DNA of 64,000 bases from Pelecanus crispus (lineage: Eukaryota; Chordata; Aves; Pelecaniformes; Pelecanidae): NCBI RefSeq assembly GCF_030463565.1, contig NC_134646.1, forward strand, positions 13,978,001-14,042,000, read 5' to 3'. This document shows, one piece after another, positions 1 to 13,300 of this stretch; within the stretch, counting starts at the first letter, position 1, and each line of letters starts with the position of its first letter. Made by a program: the position numbers and the translations under genes. The notes below the pieces were generated by a model. That model ran no database searches, was not told the DNA's origin, and saw only the letters and a program-made list of their open reading frames with translations.

Positions 1-1216
1 ATCATGTGCAAGTGCACAGGATTCACAAGGGAACAGAGCTGTGCAAGACAACCTGGATCTTTTATTACACATAGGAAGGTTAGGGCAAGATCCACCATAG
101 CTGATTTGGAATTTATCACCTGTCTTCGTAGGCGATGTTTCCTACACTGACTGTAATGGAACCCCAGCCAGCTAGTTTACATCAGACATCTAACTCAGTA
201 AAGACATCTCCAGAGAAAAGCTCACACATGACCACAGATCTAAATTAAAACCCATTATAAAGGCAACAGTTCAGTTCAAAACCAGATGGATTTAGAATGA
301 AAATTAATAAACAATACTTGTCTCGTACAGTCTTTCTCAAGATGGCACTGTCACTGTACCAGACAACAGAAGCGACAGTATTTATTCCAATTCATAAATG
401 GGAAATTTGAAGCAAGGAGTGATTTGTCCTGTGCTTGACTTCCCAGGTCAGTAACCAAGCTGAAATGGGACCCAAGCAATCTCAGTCAGCAGCACTTGTC
501 GGCCAGGAGCCACACCGCCTCCCAGACGCTAAAGGAGATGCTCTGCAGTAGATAATTAACCTTGCACTGAGCTTTAGTTTTCCCTTTCCAAAAAGAGGAG
601 GGAAGACTCAAGATGGCCATACAGTTGTAAGCTCCCTCTCTTCAAAAGACTGAATTTGAGAGAGAAGAATTTGGCATGCCACTATGTCAAGGCTGCATAT
701 AACGGAGCCTAGTATACCATGGTTGGGAGCGAAGATTTAACAGCCTATATCCAAGGTGGCTGTATAAAACAGGACATTACAGTGAAAGCTGAATGCACTC
801 TGGAAATGATCAAATGAGTTACAGTCCATACGTAGAGGATGCTCCAACCTGACAGTTTGGAAAGCGACTTTAATGGTGTCGGTAGAAGTGGAGGGTGACA
901 CTCATGACAGGTAGTTTGATGTTACATAGATCGCTTGGCCCCAGAGCATCTGCAATTTCCCTAAATATTGATTTTATGGTGGTTTTTCCACTTGTCTAAA
1001 GCCCGAGTGCCTTTCGAAGGACTCTGTCTTCTCTCCGGGGCTCATCAAGAGCAGGAGGAAAATGTGCCTTTGTCAAGGCGGCAGGACAGCGCTGCCAGCA
1101 GAGACCTCTGCCTGGGCACCCACCACTCCAGCCATCGCCATCCCTCTTCACCCTCTGGAAGCCGTCAGTTAAGTCGACCACAGGCAAAGAAGGCGAGCAA
1201 GAAGCAGGCATGACCA
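1..1216. other. Intergenic, nothing recognised
   Basis: Moderate-AT unique sequence. No gene, repeat or RNA was identified. Confidence 0.7.
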
Positions 1217-1361
1217 GGCTGGTTAGCTCAGTTGGTTAGAGCATGGTGCTAACAATGCCAAGTTCACAGGTTCAATCCCTGCTTACTGCAGGGGGGTTGG
1301 GCTCAATGATCTCTCAAGGTCCCTTCCAACCCAAAGCATTCTATGATTCTATGATTCTATG
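1217..1361 (+). mobile_element. tRNA-derived SINE with CR1 3' tail (TguSINE1-like)
   Basis: The 5' part (1217-1290) is tRNA-like, closest to tRNA-Ile. It has an A box (TTAGCTCAGTTGG, 1223-1235), an anticodon stem-loop with loop CTAACAA, and a B box (GGTTCAATCCC, 1269-1279). The 3' part (1291-1361) matches the CR1 3' end: GGTTGGGCTCAATGATCTC, TCCCTTCCAACCC and about three ATTCTATG octamers. That layout is the known bird design in which a Pol III SINE borrows CR1 machinery. The anticodon loop change and the CR1 fusion mean it is not a working tRNA gene. No clear target-site duplication is seen, as is usual for CR1-mobilised elements. Confidence 0.85.
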
Positions 1362-4300
1362 TCGCCGCGGCGTGCCCGAGGAGCAGGCAAGCCCTCAAGG
1401 CGTCAAGTCCTCCCCAAGCTTGGCACCACCGCATCTGCACTGCCCAGTGCCCGAGCTGCCGAGCTTGGAGGCGCTGCAAAAGCTCCCTCCCAGATGGGAG
1501 TGATGGGCATCTGTGCCTAGGAGCAACCTGAGGACCAAGAGGAAGTCTGCAGCAGGCACTGTACCCCCACGCATCAGATACCCACCTGCCTGTACTTCAT
1601 CCCCAAGCCAGGGAAGCGGTAAGTGAGCCTGAGGTCTGCCAGGCAGTTCCACAGCCGACTGCCACTGTCGGCCCACTGATCCCCACCCCTGCTGGCTGCA
1701 AGCTCAGGTCCCAGTGGGAGCTCCCGCTTCAGAAGAATAACTGAGTTTGAGGCCTTTTCTCATGTTAGCTCAGCAACCGGTTTCCGCAGCCAGGGAAGGG
1801 AGAGCGGGAAAAGCAGGCTGCCCCAGCGCCTGCCTCCTCCACCTGTACAGGGGTGCCACTGCGGTGGGTCGGGGTGCCCATGGCGGGGACCAGGCATCAC
1901 ACAGGTGGTGGCAGGAGGGAGGGCAGCAGTAAAACAGTGCAGCCTGGGAGAATTAAGCCGCTTTTCCGACTTTTAACACTCTGTAAAGGCAGCCTAGGAA
2001 GGAAAAGCAATTTTCCTGTTGTGTTTCTTTGTGCTGCGTAAGAGGGTGCCAAGGATATCCTCCAGCCTCTTTCAAACCTGCCAATTTCTCCCCAGTGTTT
2101 CAATGTATTTTCACCTACCCCATTTTTCTTAGAAGGTTTTATGGAAAAGCGGCGGAAGGGAAGGATTATTATTTTTGCTACCCCTACTGAAAACTGAGTG
2201 GTTGTTACCGAGAACATGTAGCATGTATCAGGTGTTTTGTATATTTTCCTCACCCCTTCCCCTATCTCCCAGAGACAAGGAGAAGAGCTGTCTCTGTACA
2301 CCCCAGCTGCTCCTTCAGGAGCCAAGACATTTCTGTTGCCACCAGGGAAATACAGTGAAGAGCAGACTTCATGCCCCTGGTATTTCTGATTTTACAAAGA
2401 CAGGAGGACATTTGCAAGCTTTTCTCAATTATCACAAGGGAGCAAAAAGGATTAAAAACATGGACCTGTTTTCTCCTCCTGCTACTTTTAAGAGTCTCTC
2501 AGCCCTCAAACGTATTTACGTGCAGGATAAGCCAAGGCGCACCCAGGCAGCCCAACCTGCCACGCATTAAAGGACGCCGTGGAGGTACGGGCCCATTGTA
2601 CGAGTGATGCGGGCAAATGACCTGACGGTGACAGCACAGGGGGGGCCCTGGGCTTTGAAAAAGCATGGGAGGGAAGAACACAGGACCAAAAAAGCTAGCC
2701 AGTCCCACTTTCTCTCCCCATCCCCCATCCCTGCTAGCACACAAATCCCAACCCTCCCTCTCCAAGCAGCGTCGCCTTGCAAAACATCCAGACCCCAGCC
2801 AAGACAGCCTTCAAATACGACTCTCTGACTACATTTTCTACAGTATCTTTCATAAAGCAGGCTATTATTTTTCTGGCGACTCACTCATGAGCTACTGTGC
2901 AAGGGGCAGGTTTCCCTCTTTGATGGTAACAGCCTTACATTTACGATACAGGCTTATCAATTGCATCTCCGTAGCACCCAAATTCCGTTCTTTTAATAGA
3001 GGTTTTGCTGCTGTTGTTTTCTCTAGCATACCAAGAACATCTCTTTTAAAATATATCTAGCTTGTTTGGTATCATGGATGGTCTATTTCTCTGGCAGTAA
3101 AATATCCACTCTGTCATCAGGTTCTGAGTTGAAATCAATCCAGAAATACAATGTTAGTTCAGTAATGACCCACTTCAGCAGAATAAATCATTGCTTACCT
3201 CACCACAAGCGCAGCTCACGCTGCACCCAGTCACCTATTTGGAACCCATTACTCCCTATAATCAGCAGCGCGGCTGTTCGGGGGGCTGCTCTCTTCCCTT
3301 TCTACAGGGGAATACGCATCCTCTCACCCGCTCCATTTTACGAGCGCGTGGATATTTGATGCTCAGCTACAAGGGTCGCATAATGGAGGCAATGCATCTT
3401 CAGCAAAGAAAAATGACAGTCAGAATAAGAAGACTAAACCAATTCATCACTTAATGCAAAGCGTTATTGTGCTGCAACCAGAGCATCGCTCCGGGATTGA
3501 TTACAAACAAGATGACACCTCCCTATGGACTGTCTGCTATATTATTATAAATAAATACCCATTCATTTTGGAGTCTGTATTACTGCAGAGGATAGATTAT
3601 ACCTCAGGTACACAGTAAATATCCCACTGAGTACAATGTCCCTTCCTCGCCAACAAATGAGTTTTGTCTCACATAATACAGTTTCGTAAACAAGATAAGG
3701 GAACAGAGAAACACCAAGAGACCAAGAGATCTGCAGAAAGCTCAACAGATATTAAGGAGCTATTTCCATGAAGGACATGCTAAAAATTCAGTGACTCGCA
3801 GTTATAGGGGAGTCAAGAGGGGGAGGCAGCCACAGAAGGCTCGTCCTTGCTCCTGAAAAGGAGCAAGCCCTAAAAAGCTTCCCAAGTCCTCCAGACGTCG
3901 CTGAGACAAAAGCAAACCCTTCTGGTTTCAAACATCTAGCGGTTCGTGCTAACCTGCTCTTATTAGGCACGCCGCAGCATTCGGAAAAATAAAATAAGGG
4001 CAGTTTAAAAGGCCGCATACTGAAAAGTGAACAGCCTGGGAGAAATCTGGCTTGCCTTTGTCTTCCTCCTGCCTCTGCCTGCTGAGCCATCATCTCCGGG
4101 CGCTGCCGGAGCGCTCCCTGCCCAGCACAGCCCAGGCACCTCCTGCCCCTCCCAGCCACCCCCCAGGCGTATTTGAGGCGTGGATGCTCAAATATTGGGC
4201 CACAGCTTGGCAAGCACGAGAAGCGCTGGTTAAAGGAAGGCTGTGCCAAATATGCGTTATTTATTGACCATTTCTCTTCTTTACCCTAGGAGTTTTAAGC

Positions 4301-7300
4301 ACTCTGCACCCAGGGGACAGTATTTTAAGCCAACAGCAAAAGCACCGCCATCAGCTCCGCTCTCAGCGCCTGCACTTGGGTCAGAGCAAGGCTACTGCTG
4401 CAGCCCTGCGGCTTCAGCAGTTCTCTGCTCACGTACTTAGGCTGCAAAAAGAAATACCTTCTTCCCTCCTCTGTCCTGCGCGGTCGGTCTCCAGTGGTTT
4501 GCGAGGACCGAGGGTCATTGGTGCAATGCTCTGCCAGCCTCACGCGGATCATGACAGCCCCTGAAAGTCCAATGAGGAGGGGAAAAAAGAATAATAATGG
4601 CTTTTATCAGCCTTCCACACACCAGGGAAGGGGTGACAGCCTTGCCTTGCTGGGTCATCCTTACACACAGATGTAGGCTGGTGGAAAATGTCATCTCCAC
4701 GATTCGCAAGGTGATCGGCAAGACTGGCAGTGTTGCATGCAAGTATGGTGATTGCACCCCTTCACCTTCCAGGCAACCCAGTGCCAGGGAGTTTGGTGGG
4801 CAAGGGGGAGACTCCTCTAAAAAAAAATTAAAGCTTCTCACTTCACAGGCATTTATTCTGTCTTCAAGGGACCAGGGAGCTCAATGCTTGCCCACATTTT
4901 GGTTACCAAAGCCCAGCTGAGCGTGCGGGTGGGCTTTAAGAGTACAAAGGAGTGGATGAAAAGCCAGGACAGGAGTGCTGGAGCAGGAGCACGGTGCTGG
5001 TGGGGTCTCTCACCCCGGCTCAGCAGAGAGAGCAGCAGGCAGCCTCGCGTGGCTGGGCATGCCGGTGCTCGCCGGTTGACACTGTTTGTCCCTCTGCACC
5101 TTTCTGCTCTCCTCTTGTTCGCAGCCAGTCCCATGACATCTACCAGCTCCTGCCAAAAGGCCTCAAGATGCTGGCACTGGATGTGGGGGAATATTGCCAT
5201 TAGAAAGCTGCAAGTAAATTTTTTTAGAGAGATATATAGATATATAGATATATATATATCCCACAAATGATCAAGCTTTGGGGTTTTCCCCTCATTTTTC
5301 TTTTCATTGACTGGATTGCCAGACAGATCTGCAGAAGCCAGCTGAGAAAAGATCCTCACACGGATGTAGCATTTTGTACTACCCCGGATGCTTGCGCCTT
5401 TTAGCCCTCCTTCTCCAAACTGAAGAAGTGAAAACCTTCGAGATGCTTTTGATTTTGGATATGTCAAAAAGAGAAAAATCCTCAACCTTCCCACACCCTC
5501 TACAAAACAAATAGGAATTGTCCCATTTCACAGATAAGGAAGCTGAAAAAACAGCCAACAGATTGGAGCCTGATAGAACTGAAGAAGTTGCGGAAAAGCA
5601 AGGAAATCATCCAGATTTGCAGCTGCCGAAGCCTGTGCCTTGCTGTCGTTCCCTGGGGAGGCCTCACACATGCACGAGAACAGCTTTGAAAAGCAACAGT
5701 ATTGTTTGCTAATGCAGGTAGCAGAATATAAAGCAGAAACAAAGGCAGTATTTTTCTTCCCCTCTCCGTCCTCTCCTTTTTATATTTTCCTTCGCTTCGG
5801 CAGCAGACAAACACTTCCCTATGCAGGCACAGAAAAAGCGAAGATAATCAGGCAATTTTCCATCTCCAATCAAGATGGCAACTTTCCCTTTGATTATAAA
5901 TTCCAAATAAAATGAATATTGTTCCATTTCCTTTGAATGTTTTACAAAAAGCAATTGCCATTTTTCAGTTGTGTCTGCTTGCTTCCTCCCTACACATTAT
6001 TTTCACTCCAGGCCTTTCCAAGCATGTTTCATAAAGGCATTTACTGATATTCATCCGACACGGAGCTGCTCTTTCCATTTCTCTTTCAGTTTGACAGAAC
6101 CCTACGGGCCGCGGTGAGGACCATTTTGAGCCATCACACTGTTTCGTACACCCTCAGTCTCTTTTTCCTGTGTGAGGGAACCCCATTACAAGGCATAAAA
6201 CCCTGCAGTACCCCTTCACGCGGGGCACGTCCTTCCAGCCCGCAGCCGGTATCTGGGGCTCTGTTGCACCCTTACCAAGATTAAAGAGGAGAGGAGAGGC
6301 GAGTTCAGGGCTTGCAGGGCTCATCGCACTGCTGTGGAAAGTCCCCCTGCAGCTCTTTCATGCTAATGAAAGCAGAATAGGAAAATTTTACTAAGTAGCT
6401 AATATAAGAACAGAGACAAATTGTAGTAAAAAAACGAGTGCGTCGTGTCCCTGCATGAACCTCAGAAATAGCCACAAAGTTTGCATTAGATCAAAGATTT
6501 TCTTTGCATCCCAGTAAATAAAAAAATCATAACAGAGCCGCCACACTTCATGGCTAGGCCTGCAAGTGTCATACTGCGGGATTCGGTACCTGTCCCCCGC
6601 TCCACCAGTGGGGGAGCAGAGCTGCTGAAGAAATCAATTGTATCAGACATGCAAAGGGATGTAATTCCAGCACACAAGTCCCATCCAAGGCCTGACTGAA
6701 TGGGTAGGACCACTTGTTAGATTACATCCAAGTGGCAGTGTTGACTGTTTCCAAATTTCACAGTATTCAAGTGTCAAGAGATCAAAGGGAGCTCGATAAG
6801 ACCAGCTCACCCCCTTCCTATGTATATTAGCCAGGTCCAAAGTCACAAGAAAATAACAAAAAACACGCCGTAAACGCTCTCTGCTCTGCTCTGCACCCAG
6901 GGCTGATGTATGGCACAGTGGGAGAGTGGCAGAAACAGTCCACAGCCAGGTAAGGAGAGATGCAACGCCCGGGTGAGACCTGAGAAGAGGGTCCGAGTAG
7001 CCCACTCACCTCCCTCCCCCGAGCATCTCTCCCTGTTGCAGGTCCCCCTGCATCCCGGGATGTCAGCGCTGCAGCACCCTGACCCGCCGGGCAAGCTGAG
7101 TCTCCCTCATGGAGTGCGGACACCTGGGTTTTCACCTTACCTTTGCATGAGGAGAGCACTGCAACGCACAAGGGTGCATGCGGTCATCCCTTAGGGGGGG
7201 AAAACAAAGGCCACACGGCAAAATAAAGGCAGATCTGGCACGGCAGTGTGTTTATATGCTCCATTGCCTGCCAAAGCGAAAAGAAGCGATATTCCCAGTG

Positions 7301-9327
7301 TAGCAAAGCCCAGCTCTCAACACTCTCTTCCAAGTTAAAATCTTTAAGAAAGCAAATTCTGTAATTTCGAGGACTTCTGTGATGCTAAACGCACAGCAGA
7401 ATGTAAATAAAAAGTAGCAAAAGCCAGACTTGCCTTGTTATCATCTCTGCCTAAAGCACTATTTACTAGTGCTGTAACGAGCTGGCTGAAGCATTCTTAG
7501 AATTGACTAAAAACCTGGAGGAAAAGGAGGAGGAAGAACGGCATTACACCACGCAAGAAATGCTTATTCTTTCCAGCTAAGACAAGACAAACACGGAGGC
7601 TATCGTAGCCGGCAAAAACTGCCCATCGCACACACTCTTGTTTCTTTGTAGTCTAGTCACCCTGTCAGCTTAATTAAAGGGTTAATTAAAACTCTCCACA
7701 ACCCAGAAAGAAAGATTTTTTTAAAAAGAAACACCAGAAACTAGATGAAAATCATTCCTTCATTGCAGTCAGTGGACTTTTTTCTTATTTACTATTATTT
7801 TCAGTCTGTGCCCTGAGAGAAAGAAGATTAAAGCACGCTCAATCCTACCACCTGCACTTTGCAAAGGCGAGGACAGATGACAGCGAGATGGCCACCAGCC
7901 TCCCGTGCCTTGCTTAGAAAGGGGTTTCAGGGATTTCATTTTCCCAAGCAGCGTTGAATGTCTCTTGCAAACTGTACGGCAATAAAGAAGAGGAAAACCT
8001 TCTTATTTTGGATGTAATTGAAAATATGTTTTTCAGTCACTTACACACCCTCTCCAAATAGCTTGATTTTTTTTTCCCCCCCCTAATTTAATCATCTGTT
8101 CTGCCGGCTTCTGAAATTCTCTGTATAGACAGTGACATCTAGCGAAAGAAAACCGAATTTGTGCAGACACAGGGCTGCACCTGCGAGAGTCAAGACGGGG
8201 ATTTGGAAATGCTGGAACGGAGATCACCAAGGGTCACTTGCAAACAAGGCTGAATTACAACCCAGCAGAAACTCATTTATTCACCTAGCAACAAAAATCG
8301 AGTGCTTGCAAGGCACTGCATTTCACTTGCCTGGGGGGAAAAAAGAAAAAAAATTGAAAGCAAGGCTGAGTTCACAGGACATTTCTGATTGCCGGAGGGG
8401 CTGCCAAGCACCCACTGAAGCCCACCAGTGCATGGAAGGAAGCGATGGTAGATGCTGTCCTTATAATTATACCTGCAACAGGTACTGCTGCAGCTGCTGT
8501 GGTGCCAAAACGCTTGGCAGCAACCCCGGCCTTCGCACCCCAGCCAGTGAAATGAAACCTCCGTCCCCACGACTGCAATTATTGGAGCTAATTTTGCAGG
8601 GGAATATGCCTGCGATAACTTGATCAGCTGTCGTGGAGTGACGAGAACCTGAATGTTTCTCATTGCTGCTGTTAAAAAGCCACGTCCCTCTCCACCCCGC
8701 AGCCACGCAAGTCTTCCCGAGCACCCGCTTTGAACCCTGGCGTGCAAACAGTTCTTAATGAGCCCCACGTCTTCTCTCATGTTGGAAGAAGTGTTTCTCT
8801 GACAGCAGAGGCGTATACATTTGGGACTAAGCAGAGCGGTTCAGCTGTGAGCTGGGTAGCAGGCAGCTGTGCTCGGAGGGACTCGCAGGGGGAGTTCGAG
8901 CGCTCAGCATCGCAATTAGCCTGAACACTGAGAACGGCTCTGCCCTACCTCCTCCGCAAGGATTTCCCCCCTGAGCCTGAGGAGTTTGTGATGGAAACAA
9001 GAAACAGATCCCATCTCTGCTGTAGGTCCCCCCTCACGCAGCGGTAAAGGTGCAGGAGAGGAGAGAGCAGGCTCCCAAAGCTGGAGGGAGGGCTGGGGTG
9101 CGGATGGCGTGCCAGCTGCCTGCCCGGGAGCCCACTGCCTTCAAACCATGGCCAGGGTGGTGGACACCAGAAGAAAAAAACAAACAGTTGGCAAATCCAC
9201 CTGCAGCGGATGCCCAGTTTGTCACTGCGGTGGCTTGGCCCTGGCCGGATGGCAAGTGCCCACCGAAGCTACTCGATCACTCCCCTCCTCAGCTGGGCAG
9301 GGGAGAGAAAATGTAATGAAAAGCTCG
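1362..9327. other. Intergenic upstream of NOCT
   Basis: No coding exon was recognised. It holds the GATATATA repeat (5229-5260) and a pair of TTAATTAAA homeodomain-type motifs at 7670-7690. The short open frames lack family resemblance. Confidence 0.7.
5229..5260. repeat. GATATATA microsatellite
   Basis: Short GATATATA/TA-rich repeat in the NOCT upstream intergenic region. Confidence 0.85.
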
Positions 9328-10372
9328 TGGGTCGAGATAAGGACAGGGAGAGATCGCTCAGCAATTACTGTCACCGGCAAAACAGACTCGACTTGGCGAA
9401 AATCAGTTTAATTTATTACCAGTCAAATCAGAATAGGATAATGAGAAATAAAAACTAAATCTTAAAACATCTTCCCCCTACCCCTCCCTTCTTCCCAGGC
9501 TCAACTTCACTCCCAATTTTCTCTACCTCCTCCCCTCTAGCGGCACAGGGGGACGGGGAAAGGGGGCTGGGGTCAGTGCATCACACGTTGTCTCTGCCGC
9601 TCCTTCCTCCCCAGGGGAGGACTCCTCACACTCTGCCCCTGCTCCAGCGTGGGGTCCCTCCCACGGGCTGCAGTTCTCCACGAACTTCCCCAGCGTGGGT
9701 CCTTCCCAGGGGCTGCAGTTCTTCACGCACTGCTCCAGCGTGGGTCCCTCCCCCGGGGTGCAGCCCTTCGGGAGCAGCCTGCTCCAGCGTGGGTCCCCCG
9801 CGGGGTCCCCAGCCCTGCCACCAAACCTGCTCCAGCCTGGGCTCCTCTCCCCACGGGGCCACAGGCCCTGCCAGGAGCCTGCTCCAGCGCGGGCTTCCCA
9901 CGGGGTCACAGCCTCCTTGGGGCACATCCCCCTGCTCCGGCGTGGGCTCCTCCCCGGGTGCAGGGGGATCTCTGCTCCCCCGGGGGCCTCCGTGGGTGCA
10001 GGGGCACAGCTGCCTCCATGGGCTGCACCAGGGCTGCGGGGGAATCTCTGCTCCGGCGCCTGGAGCACCTCCTGCCCTCCTCCTGCACTGACCTGGGCAT
10101 CTGCATATATTCTCACATATTCTCACTCCTCTCTCCAGCTGCAGTTTTTTGTGTCCCAGTGGGTTTTCTTCCTTCTTAAATATGTTATCCCAGAGGCGCT
10201 GCCACCATCGCTGATGGGCTCAGCCTTGGCCAGCGGCAGGTCTGTCTTGGAGCCAGCTGGCGTTGGCTCTGTCGGACATAGGGGAAGCTTCTAGCAGCTT
10301 CTCACAGAAGCCAACCCCGTAGCCCCCCCGCTACTAAAACCTGGCCACGCAAATCCAATACAGTCACCAACA
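9328..10372 (-). mobile_element. Probable solo LTR of an avian endogenous retrovirus
   Basis: About 1.05-kb unit reading on the - strand from TGTTGGTGACTG (10372) to ACCCA (9328), with TG...CA ends. AATAAA lies at 9417-9412 (- strand), about 85 bp before the 3' end, as in an R-U5 region. The U3-like part contains about seven diverged copies of GCTCCAGCGTGGGTCC spaced 40-55 bp (9640-9950). It resembles a dispersed repeat common in bird genomes. No internal retroviral gene adjoins it and no clear target duplication was found, so boundaries and family are tentative. Confidence 0.6.
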
Positions 10373-13300
10373 CGAGGAGGTGCTCTTACACATCCTGTAA
10401 TCTCTTAGCGTTTGGAGAATGACAGGGGCTAAGTTTGCAGCCATGGAAGAAAGACACCAGCAACGGGGTGGGGGTGTTACTGCAAGGAGAGAAACTAAAA
10501 AGAAGAGGGAGACAAATCAAAAGAGAAAGACACAAGATAAAGGACAGGAACAGCAGCGCTTCTGAGAAGAGGCATGGCTGCTCTTGTGGCAACGCAAAAT
10601 AAAGCAGAGGATACTACAGCAATCATGAGGGGAATCGATAAAATGTACCTTGCTATCTCTGACGTCTGTGCAAACAGCCCGGTGAGCGCTGCCGGCGTCA
10701 CAGGTGCCGGGAGGTGCTGCTGGCACCTCTCTCTCCGATTCAGGGAGAAGCCCATCCACTTTCCAGGGTGAGCCCAGGATCCCTGCATTAGATGAAGGCA
10801 GCCCCAAGCACACTCAGGAGACAACCTGTGGGCAGCACCGCGCTTGTCGCAAAGCAACCTGACAGCCGGACAGTAGTTGGAAAACGCATGAAACGGAAAC
10901 TGCATGAAATAGAAAACGCAGCAAATGCTATTTGACAAACAAACAGCTCCCTGCCCCGTCACCCAGACCCCCGGGGTCCCAGCACCCCCCCACCCGCACC
11001 TAAGGCAAGGCCACCCCTCCCCGCAAGCAGCCTCGGCAGGGCACTGCCGCGTCGGCAGGGCAAAGACGTGCAGCACGCAGCGCTGCTGCTGCAGACGCTG
11101 AACAAGTGACATTGCAAATAAAAAGTGCCATCACCCAAAATCATCATCTGGTATTTGATTATTATAAATATATAGCGTTTATTTTACCTTTTTTTTTTTT
11201 TTTTAATTAAAAATAAGCTGCTGTGGAGTTCACCATCTATCTCAGTGGAAGGCGCTGAAGGACTTGGACACAATTTGCTGGAAAAGGCACAGTGCTTATT
11301 AACCAAGGTGTTTTGGAAAAGCCCCTGCTCTGCCATACGCCTACACATGCAGCTGTGGAATTGGCCCAGCTGTGCTGAGCAACCCAAGCCAGCTTGGGCC
11401 CCAACACCACGCAATTAAAGCAAGGCACTGCTCATGCTCACATGCTGAAAGCTACAAAAACCACATGCAAAACTCATCCCATGACCTGAAGCCATCAGAC
11501 AGACGAGCTTGTGGGTTTTCCCTTTAAAACAGCCTTAGGCTATGTTTATTTTTCAGTCAAACCCCACTGTTTTCCAGGCAAGGAAATATGTGCAGAGCCT
11601 GCCTGAGTTTTCACAAGCCGGGCCAGCTCTGCCCTTTGCCTAACACCTCACCTGAAGATGCGGTGGTTTCATTTATCCGCTTGTCTCAGAAACTAGAAAC
11701 GGAGCTGGCCTTCATGTTCGCACTCAGCCATTTAAATTAAGATGATAGCACAGGTGGTAAGGTTTCCTTCAAGAGGAGAGAGGCCATTGCAACCTAGAGT
11801 AGTACAACCATGATGTTTCATGAGCACAATCAAACGGTAATTTCCTACGTTTACCAGAAAAGTTGTGATTGCAATTGCAGAAGGTCTGGGGACGACATGA
11901 AGTTGGCTGCGCCTACTACCAGCAGCTGGACGGGGTTTTGGTCAGTATGGATTCGGTCAGTATGTATGGATTTTTCTTCCTGCATAGCTCTGCCACATAC
12001 TATACAAATAACAAGTGCTGCCAGGAGTGGTAAATCCGGACCTCAGGCCAGGATGCTGCCCTTTGACAGGGCCCTAAAAACCCCAAGCTGGAGTGAAAAT
12101 CAGACCTTTACTTCGCTAGACTTTGGATCTTGAATAGCACCGCAGGAGGGACGCTCAGTTTGGTCACGGACAACGAAGGAGCCGGCCTTTCCCCTCAGGA
12201 TACGTGTTCAAGCCTCGCTGGAGCCACTAATGATCAACCACACCGGCTTCACTGCACTCGAAGCACATTTTTCGGTCCGCAGGTTTGCTCTGTGCCGCCC
12301 CGCTGCAGGACCAGGTCACCGGGCTGCCTCCGAGCTGCCCTCCGGTCCTCCCCTCCATCAGCTTCAGTGCCCAGGGCTTGTTGTCCACCTCAGCGGGAAT
12401 TTGCTGCTGTCCTGGACACGGCTCAGTGGAGGAGAAACGGATTTAGCCTTGAACAAAGTCCTATTTTCTTGGTGAAAGGGTGAAGGGGTTTTCACAGGGG
12501 AGTCTCTGCTCCCACATGAAGGGCAAGTTCAAAACTGCCCCTCATCTGTCCAACATACAGAAATCCTGAAATCGTCCCAAAATTCTTGTCTTTTTTTTTT
12601 TTCTTTTAAATACCACCTTCTTAGGTGTATTGCATGACCCTTTCCCCGCCCTCGCCTTGTCAGCCGCCGAGTGCATCACTACTTCATATCGAGAAGCCAA
12701 GGCTGAAATGTCACATAAACACACACCTTCAGGAGGAGCTCAGGAGGGTCCCGGGCAACTCACCAACACTTCCACCAAGCAGACAAGAGATAATAAAACC
12801 AGTATCATTTCAGACTACTTGCTGCCTCGGAGCACCTCTCTGGCTTCAGCCAACTCCGTAAGCCACACGCTGCCCGCTCCGTGCCTTATCCCCAGGAGCA
12901 GGAGATGGAGGTGGCATCAGCTCTGGAAGCCAGGTCTGAACTGCGGTGACACACCAAAGCCCAGGGAGGTAAAGCACTGAAACAAGCAGGCTGAAGAGAA
13001 GTCAGGGGAGACTGACGTACAGCAATGGAGGGATTCAGTATTTCCCCTGAAGGCAGCCATGCCAGGCAGAGCGATGCTTTCACGGTGCAGGGATCAGCAT
13101 CTGACCGCGCCTTTCTCTGTAAATTGTCTCCTGGACTTAGAGCTACTGAAAGTCTATCACTGAGAGCCCACATCAATCCCCTAACGTCCCTGGGATACAG
13201 AGGTGAGGTAAAATTCAAATTTCTTTCAAAGAAAGAAACTAGAATATAATGAATTCAGAAAGCCCAGCACTCTCCGAGGAAAACAACAGCAGTTTTACCC

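Noticed and set aside
1217-1290. Functional tRNA-Ile gene
   Set aside because: The tRNA-like part runs directly into a CR1 3' tail, the anticodon loop is altered and the acceptor stem is not closed, so it is a SINE head.
9523-10294. Overlapping frames of 130-200 aa on both strands at the LTR
   Set aside because: They follow the repeated GCTCCAGCGTGGG motif of a dispersed element. No retroviral protein motif is present.
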